A DNA stretch of 11,042 bases from a bacterium (GTDB lineage Bacteria > Desulfobacterota > Binatia > UBA12015), in the NCBI GenBank assembly GCA_029976905.1, contig JAPOLW010000080.1:1-11042 (forward strand), in the 5' to 3' direction. The number at the start of each line of letters is the position of its first letter. Within the stretch, counting starts at the first letter, position 1. Of this stretch, positions 6,850-11,042 are shown piece by piece. The notes beneath the pieces were generated by a model, which was given only the letters and a program-made list of their open reading frames with translations, made no database searches and was not told the DNA's origin. A program made the translations under genes and the position numbers.

Positions 6850-7681
6850 GTTGCCGACCGGCGGTGGGCAGGCGCAACGGGGGTTTGCGCTGCTCATCGT
6901 CCTGTGGATCTTCATCATCTTGTTCGCGGTGGGCGCGGAGTTCTCTGGCGCAATGCGTCAGGACGTCACGGCGACCATGAACTTTGCAGGCGAGACCCAG
7001 AGCTACTATCTTGCAGCGGCGGCAGCGAACCGAACCTTCTATCGGGCCTTGATTGCCCGGGACGAGGCGAAACTGGAAGCGCTACCGGAGGACGAGGAGG
7101 AGGAAGAGGAGACGGAGCCGCTGGTCCGGATCGACGGCCAGTGGCACCAGGAGGAGTTGTGGGGTGCGCCGGTGTGGGTGAAGATCAGCGACGAGTCGGG
7201 CAAGGTGCCGATCAACCTCGTTTCCGAGGGGCTCCTTCGCGTGATCTTGCGCAACGTCGGCCTCGAAGTGGAAGAGGCCGATGATCTTGCCGCTGCCATC
7301 CTCGACTGGCGGGACGCCGACGACGAAGTCCGGGTCAACGGCGCCGAGAGCGACTACTATCTCGACCAGCCCCGCCCCTACGTGGCCAAGAACGCGCGCC
7401 TCGATGCTCTCGAGGAATTGATGCTCGTGCGCGGTGTCACCTGGGACCTCTACCACGGTGAAACCCAGGACTTTCCCATCGGGCTCAAACGGCTCTTCAC
7501 CGTCTTCAACCCGCAGCCATCCCTCAACGTGCGATCCTCGCCGCCGCCGGTCTTGCGGGTGCTCTTCGGTCTCGGACCGGAGCAGCTCGCCGAGTTCATC
7601 GAATTGCGCTCGACGGGCGCCGGGGGCTCCTCGGGCTCATCGAGACCATGCTGCCCGATGTCGGACTGGCCGATTTGCTGA
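6836..7681 (+). CDS. gspK: Minor pseudopilin GspK, N-terminal part before a frame break
   Basis: Largest minor pseudopilin, the tip of the I-J-K complex. The first 262 or so residues are sound. A leader of 16 residues ends in QRG before FALLIVLWIFIILFAVG. Mature position 5 is Ile rather than Glu, as is normal for GspK. Next come the FSGAMRQDVTATMNFAGETQ helix, an acidic insertion near 83-95 (eight Asp/Glu within ten residues), then KISDESGKVPIN (115-126), the diagnostic ILDWRDADDEVRVNGAESDYY (about 155-175) and YVAKNARLDALEELMLVRGV (182-201). After FIELRSTGAGG the frame runs into SSGSSRPCCPMSDWPIC and stops, giving 281 residues instead of the usual 320-350. The missing C-terminus is present in the -1 frame downstream. 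This reading is therefore either a sequencing or assembly indel or a real truncating mutation. Confidence 0.88.
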   Translation: MTTSELPTGGGQAQRGFALLIVLWIFIILFAVGAEFSGAMRQDVTATMNFAGETQSYYLAAAAANRTFYRALIARDEAKLEALPEDEEEEEETEPLVRIDGQWHQEELWGAPVWVKISDESGKVPINLVSEGLLRVILRNVGLEVEEADDLAAAILDWRDADDEVRVNGAESDYYLDQPRPYVAKNARLDALEELMLVRGVTWDLYHGETQDFPIGLKRLFTVFNPQPSLNVRSSPPPVLRVLFGLGPEQLAEFIELRSTGAGGSSGSSRPCCPMSDWPIC

Positions 7682-7869
7682 CCGACGAGGCGCCCAACAT
7701 GCTCACGGTCGAGGTCCAGGCACAGATGCCCGATTCTCCCGTGGCCGCGCACATCGGCGCCGTGATCGATCTCGGTGAGTCCAACGAAGGGGTCTACATC
7801 CTGCGTTGGTTCGATCAGCTTCCGGCGGCCGACGTGGGTGATGCCGTTCCCATGGAGGAGGCGGCGTGA
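7624..7869 (+). pseudogene. gspK: Out-of-frame C-terminal part of GspK
   Basis: This is the rest of gspK in the -1 frame. It begins about GLLGLIETMLPDVGLADLL, passes a TVEVQAQMPD strand and ends VPMEEAA. It matches the expected GspK tail: an alpha-helical segment after the 'L..LPG....A..I' region, then a beta strand of the form T+.V.A. Adding one G to the five-G run at 7622-7626 would join both parts into a 344-residue protein of normal length. The ATG at 7648 is internal, has no ribosome site and would remove the helix, so it is not an independent gene start. The stop overlaps gspL as GTGA, which is the junction expected of an intact gspK. Confidence 0.8.
7854..7861 (+). promoter_or_regulatory. 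gspL ribosome binding site
   Basis: GGAGGAGG lies 4 bases before the GTG at 7866 and inside the 3' end of gspK. It is the strongest Shine-Dalgarno match in the operon. It could let gspL be translated even if ribosomes leave gspK early at 7681. Confidence 0.6.
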
Positions 7870-9293
7870 GCGCCTCTTCGAACCGATTGCTCCGGCGTGT
7901 CACGCGGCTCGACTTTCTCGAGGGATTGGGCGTGTCGATTGGCCGGCGCAGCGTCGCCTTCGCGCGGCTCGTCAAGCGGATGGCTTCGGTGTCCCTTCAG
8001 GAACATCGGGTGGTGGCGCTACCTCCGCCCGAGGACCCCGTCGCTCGCCGTGCGGCGCTCACCGCGGCGGTGCGCGCCTTCCTCGACGAGACCGAGGGCG
8101 CGACGGACCGCGTCTACGTCAGTGTTCCGCGCAGTCTCACCATCGTCTCGCGCCTCAGCCTTCCGGCTTCCGTGAAGGCCGATCTCGAGCAGGTGGTCGA
8201 ATTCGAAGCCGACCGACTCCTGCCGCTCGCGCGAGACGAGGTCTATCTCGACCATCTCGTGCGCGACGCCGGCGAGAAGGTCGAAATCCTGCTCGTCGGG
8301 CTTCCCCGGCGCGCCGCCGCAGAGATTCTCGATGCCCTCGAGGACGGGGGAGCGCACGTGCGAAGTCTGGTGACGACGCCCCTCGCGATGCAGGACTTCA
8401 TTGCCTTCACCCCTGCGGGTGCCGAGGGGCCACTCGTCACCGTGGTCGATGACGGTGGGTCGATCGAGCTCGCCGAGCTGTCGGGCGGCGAGCTGGTGGC
8501 AAGCCATGTGCTGCGGCCGGGCGAGGTGACCTCCGAGGCGTCGGTGGGTGGCATCGTCAGGCGCGAAATCGATCAGATGGTCGGCGCATCCGCCGACACG
8601 CCGGTCTACGGAATCGCGATGGAGCCTGAGGGGACCGGGACTCGCCTGCCCAGCGATTTGCTCGGGCGCGGACGTGAGTTGCTCGAGATGGCGCGCGGCC
8701 TGCTGCGGGTCCCCGAAGGGTTCTTCGATTCGGCCTCGCCCGCGCTGGTGCCGGCGATCGGGGCCGGTCTTGCCGCCGTCCGGGAGGGGGCGACCGACTT
8801 GAACCTGCTGCCGGCCGACGAGCGTCGCGCGGTCGAGGAAGGAGCGCCGGTGGTGACCTTCTTCCTGGCGGCGGTGCTCGTCGTCGTAACGGTCGTGTGG
8901 TTGTCGAGCGCCCTGGTGAAGGACCACCTCATTCTCAGTGGTCTGCGCACGGAGCTGGCGGCGCTCGAGCCCCGCATGCGGCAGGTGCATGCCCACGAGG
9001 CAGAGATCGACGCGCTCCAGGAGAAGATGAAGGCCCTGGCCGAGGGAGAGAACGTCCGCAACGCACTCTTCTTGCAGGAATTGACCCGGGTGGTGCCCCG
9101 GGACGCATATTTGACGACCTTCCGGATGCGCAACGGGCGGGTGGAGCTCGAAGGCTTCGCCAACTCGGCGTCGGATCTCGTTCCGTTGCTCGAGAAGTCG
9201 CGCCTGTTCAAGAACGCCCAATTCACGTCACCGGTGACCAAGGTGCAGAACAACCAGGAGCGGTTCTCGCTCTCGACGGACCTGGCTCGATGA
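7866..9293 (+). CDS. gspL: T2SS assembly protein GspL (PilM/PilN-like fusion)
   Basis: Bitopic inner-membrane protein. In this family the cytoplasmic actin-like (ASKHA, PilM-like) domain recruits GspE and the periplasmic domain pairs with GspM. It has 475 residues. Residues 18-300 form the cytoplasmic domain: FLEGLGVSIGRRSVAFARL opening, VYVSVPRSLTIVSRLSLP at 83-100, LEQVVEFEADRLLPL at 107-121, typical of PilM/GspL, and ALVPAIGAGLAAV near 293-305. The conserved NLLP motif is at 313-316, just before the membrane helix (about 328-350). A heptad-like helix follows (355-395), then a ferredoxin-like PilN-type domain (400-475: FLQELTRVVPRDAYLTTF, VELEGFANSASDLVPLLEKS). GTG 7866 overlaps the gspK stop and has a strong ribosome site. 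The stop overlaps the gspM ATG. Confidence 0.93.
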   Translation: MSASSNRLLRRVTRLDFLEGLGVSIGRRSVAFARLVKRMASVSLQEHRVVALPPPEDPVARRAALTAAVRAFLDETEGATDRVYVSVPRSLTIVSRLSLPASVKADLEQVVEFEADRLLPLARDEVYLDHLVRDAGEKVEILLVGLPRRAAAEILDALEDGGAHVRSLVTTPLAMQDFIAFTPAGAEGPLVTVVDDGGSIELAELSGGELVASHVLRPGEVTSEASVGGIVRREIDQMVGASADTPVYGIAMEPEGTGTRLPSDLLGRGRELLEMARGLLRVPEGFFDSASPALVPAIGAGLAAVREGATDLNLLPADERRAVEEGAPVVTFFLAAVLVVVTVVWLSSALVKDHLILSGLRTELAALEPRMRQVHAHEAEIDALQEKMKALAEGENVRNALFLQELTRVVPRDAYLTTFRMRNGRVELEGFANSASDLVPLLEKSRLFKNAQFTSPVTKVQNNQERFSLSTDLAR

Positions 9294-10096
9294 GAGATCT
9301 CCTGGCCAATTTTCTGGCCCGTCTTCAGGCGACGAACCGTCAGCAGAGGCTCTACATCGCGCTGGGACTCGTGGTCGCCATCGTCCTCCTTCGCTTCGGG
9401 GCTGGGTGGTTCGTGGAATACCGCGATGATCTGAAGGCGGACATCCGGCTCACCGCGCAGCGGCTCGCTGCCGCGCAGAAACTTCTCGAACGCGCGCCGG
9501 ATACGGAGGATCGGGCCAGAGCGCTGCGCTCGCGCTACCGCACGACCGTCGCCCGGCTGGTGCCCGGAGACACGCCGACCCTGGCGGCGGCGGAACTCCA
9601 GGACCTGGTGTCCAATCTTGCCGCGAAGAACGACGTGCGCATCCAGACGACACAGGTCTTGCGGGACGAGGCGTTGGGCTCGTTCCGGCAGGTTTCGCTT
9701 CGTGTCACCGCCTCGGGCGAGATCCGGAGTCTGGCCGGTCTGTTGTCGGAGCTCGAGTTCGGCGATTTGCAGGTCAGCATTCCCTTCCTCGAATTGAGTC
9801 GTCGTGGGGCTTCCGTGCGCCGTCGGGGCAACAAGGCCATCGAGGCGCGCGCGGTTTCGGCGACCTTCCAGGTTGCGGGAGTCGTGGCGGGGAGCGCGGA
9901 GCTGCCGGACGAGGCGGCGGCGGCCGGGGCCCCGGCCGCCGCGGGGCGCGAGGATTCCACGGCCCTCGCGGCGGCGCCGTCCGCGTCCGCACCGCGCGGT
10001 GGCGACAGGCCGGAGCGGACGGGCGCACCACCGCCTCCGCGCGACGAGCGCCCCATCGCCGAGCGGGGCTACGAGCGTTCTCTGGGGCAGCGGTGA
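9290..10096 (+). CDS. gspM: T2SS assembly protein GspM (PilO-like)
   Basis: Bitopic inner-membrane protein that dimerises with GspL in the T2SS platform. It has 268 residues, longer than many GspM (160-200) because of a tail. A short cytoplasmic N-terminus rich in Arg/Gln is followed by one membrane helix (about 21-41, IALGLVVAIVLLRFGAGWFV), a periplasmic coiled coil (about 43-90, DLKADIRLTAQRLAAAQKLL) and a ferredoxin-like domain (96-200) with AELQDLVSNLAAKNDVRI and SLAGLLSELEFGDLQVSI, which match the PilO/GspM pattern. Residues 201-268 are Ala/Pro/Arg-rich low complexity of no clear role. ATG 9290 overlaps the gspL stop (ATGA) and has little ribosome site of its own, so coupling is likely. 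Neighbour order gspL-gspM is standard. Confidence 0.9.
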   Translation: MRDLLANFLARLQATNRQQRLYIALGLVVAIVLLRFGAGWFVEYRDDLKADIRLTAQRLAAAQKLLERAPDTEDRARALRSRYRTTVARLVPGDTPTLAAAELQDLVSNLAAKNDVRIQTTQVLRDEALGSFRQVSLRVTASGEIRSLAGLLSELEFGDLQVSIPFLELSRRGASVRRRGNKAIEARAVSATFQVAGVVAGSAELPDEAAAAGAPAAAGREDSTALAAAPSASAPRGGDRPERTGAPPPPRDERPIAERGYERSLGQR

Positions 10097-10103
10097 AGAG
10101 ACG

Positions 10104-10802
10104 ATGAAGCGATTCAGCGTCCTGAACGTCCTATTGTTGGCCCTGATTGCGCTCGCGGCGTGGCGCACGGTCGACGTTTGGCGACGAGACGCTCCGGTCG
10201 TCGACGCCGGGAGCGCCGCACGTCCGCTCGAGCCCCTGCCGCAGCCACCCCGCAAACCAGGGATCCCCCAGATGGTGGATACGATTGCCAAGCAGGACCT
10301 GTTCGACTCCTCCCGCAAGGAGGGTGGGGAAGAGGACGCGGAGCCGCAGCCGGAGGCAACCCCGGCGCCTCCACCGACCCTCAAACTTTCGGGGGTTCTC
10401 TTCGTCGGCCTCGAGCCGGAGGCCGTCCTCACCGACAGCGCACAGGGCAACAAGCAGATTCGACTCCGGGTCGGGGAGGAGATCTCCGGCTATCGTGTCG
10501 ACCGGATTTCGGCCGAGGAGATCGCGTTGGTCAGCGGGAACGGGGAAGAGGTCCTGATTCCGCTTCTGATCGAAAGCGGAAAAGGGAACAAGGTCGCGAG
10601 GGGGCCGGGGGGCGTGCCGACTCCGAAGGCGGCGGCCGCACGCAGTGCCGGCAGTCGGTCGTCCAGAAAGGTCGCGAGCAATGCCAAGGGTGACGAAGCG
10701 AAATCCGAGGCAGAGCGACGCCGGGAAGATGCTCGACGTCGCGCCGAGCGCGCCCGGGAGCGTCTGAAGCGTTTGCGTGCCGAGGCCGCCAAGAAGCGCT
10801 GA
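10104..10802 (+). CDS. gspC: GspC-like connector with HR domain, no PDZ
   Basis: Inner-membrane protein that contacts the N-terminal domains of the secretin in the periplasm. It has 232 residues. A short N-terminus and one membrane helix (about 5-20, SVLNVLLLALIALAAW) precede a Pro-rich linker (40-92). The homology-region domain lies at about 92-157: LKLSGVLFVGLEPEAVLTDS, IRLRVGEEISGYRVDRI and EEIALVSGNGEEVLI, the small beta sandwich shared by GspC and PilP. No PDZ or coiled-coil module of classical GspC follows. Instead residues 170-232 are strongly basic, ending in an Arg/Lys/Ala/Glu helix (EAERRREDARRRAERARERL and on). It starts 7 bases after gspM with a weak GAAGAG site. A GspN/PilP-type name is a fair alternative, but the place before a probable secretin gene favours GspC. 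Confidence 0.78.
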   Translation: MKRFSVLNVLLLALIALAAWRTVDVWRRDAPVVDAGSAARPLEPLPQPPRKPGIPQMVDTIAKQDLFDSSRKEGGEEDAEPQPEATPAPPPTLKLSGVLFVGLEPEAVLTDSAQGNKQIRLRVGEEISGYRVDRISAEEIALVSGNGEEVLIPLLIESGKGNKVARGPGGVPTPKAAAARSAGSRSSRKVASNAKGDEAKSEAERRREDARRRAERARERLKRLRAEAAKKR

Positions 10803-10856
10803 GGAGAAGGGCTTGGGTTTTACAAGAGCCAGTGAACTCCGCTACACCCGCCCTGC

Positions 10857-10860
10857 GAGG
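10857..10860 (+). promoter_or_regulatory. Ribosome binding site of the probable gspD
   Basis: GAGG, continued by a G run to 10865, ends 6 bases before ATG 10867 and favours it over the in-frame ATG 10879. In the same 64-base gap TTTACA (10819-10824) resembles a -35 box, but only a poor -10 (TACACC, 10843-10848, 18-base spacer) follows. I do not claim a promoter. Confidence 0.45.
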
Positions 10861-10866
10861 GGGGGA

Positions 10867-11042
10867 ATGGGGCCACGCATGGAGGATACACGTCGGCGTT
10901 GGCGAGAAGGCCTGGGGCTCCTTGCCCGGGTCCTTCTTGGACTGGCGCTCTTGCTCGGCGCGTCTGCACCTGCCTTCGCGCAGGCCGATCCCACCGGCAA
11001 TGCCGGGGTGCCGGCAGCGGCCCCGGGCAACTCCGGGGCGAT
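10867..11042 (+). CDS. gspD: Probable T2SS secretin GspD, N-terminal fragment
   Basis: Start of an exported protein cut by the window edge; 58 complete codons are visible. MGPRMEDTRRRWREG is a basic n-region, LGLLARVLLGLALLLGASA the hydrophobic core, and APAFAQADP a signal peptidase I site, with cleavage expected after AFA or AQA. The mature part begins with a Gly/Pro/Ala/Asn linker in which a TGNAG / PGNSG pattern occurs twice. No secretin domain is visible yet. The GspD assignment rests on position, since gspC is usually followed by gspD and the operon so far lacks its secretin. It could be another exported T2SS-linked protein. ATG 10879 is an alternative start. Confidence 0.55.
   Translation, partial: MGPRMEDTRRRWREGLGLLARVLLGLALLLGASAPAFAQADPTGNAGVPAAAPGNSGA

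Noticed and set aside
7619..7627. Programmed -1 ribosomal frameshift site in gspK
   Set aside because: The codons GCC GGG GGC do not form a standard X XXY YYZ heptamer and I saw no clear downstream pseudoknot; an indel in the G run is simpler.
7648..7869. Small separate gene starting at ATG 7648
   Set aside because: No ribosome site; the frame and sequence are the natural C-terminus of GspK, so it is a fragment of that gene.
10819..10848. Sigma-70-type promoter before the probable gspD
   Set aside because: TTTACA is a good -35 match, but no acceptable -10 follows at the right spacing.

Overview
The window is a high-GC (about two-thirds G+C by eye), almost fully coding segment in which every supported gene lies on the + strand. 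It holds most of a type II secretion system (T2SS) operon, so the host is a diderm bacterium. The codon bias, the gene order and the short PDZ-less GspC suggest a deltaproteobacterial-type lineage (Myxococcota, Desulfobacterota, Binatota or similar). That placement is inference, because no marker gene is present.

Region 1 (1-3389) is a surface-glycan block of three translationally coupled genes. First is a rhamnosyltransferase-like GT2 enzyme (start near 68/77), second a GT2 enzyme (1081-2103), third a 429-residue protein (2100-3389) that looks like half a GT-B fold followed by a GT2-like fold without its catalytic motifs. They are joined by ATGA and GTGA 4-base overlaps.

Region 2 (3390-3554) is a 165-base gap with at most a weak promoter and a small hairpin. 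It is the only sizeable break between the glycan block and the secretion operon.

Region 3 (3555-11042) reads gspF-gspG-gspH-gspI-gspJ-gspK-gspL-gspM-gspC-(gspD, partial). GspF is the inner-membrane platform. GspG is the major pseudopilin, and GspH, I, J and K are the minor pseudopilins that build the tip. GspL and GspM are the cytoplasmic/periplasmic scaffold. GspC links the inner-membrane platform to the outer-membrane secretin, whose signal peptide probably begins at 10867. The ATPase gene gspE and the prepilin peptidase gspO are not in the window. gspE is not just upstream of gspF, where many T2SS operons carry it.

The most notable anomaly is in gspK. The frame breaks near a run of five G at 7622-7626, the first frame stops at 7681, and the rest of GspK continues in the -1 frame to 7869, where it overlaps the gspL start. 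Other points of interest are the degenerate glycosyltransferase, the GspC-like protein ending in a long basic helix instead of PDZ, and the Gly-rich tail of the second glycosyltransferase. I see no tRNA, rRNA, CRISPR array, insertion sequence or attachment site. The evidence does not support a wholly new system: this is a recognisable T2SS with some unusual parts.
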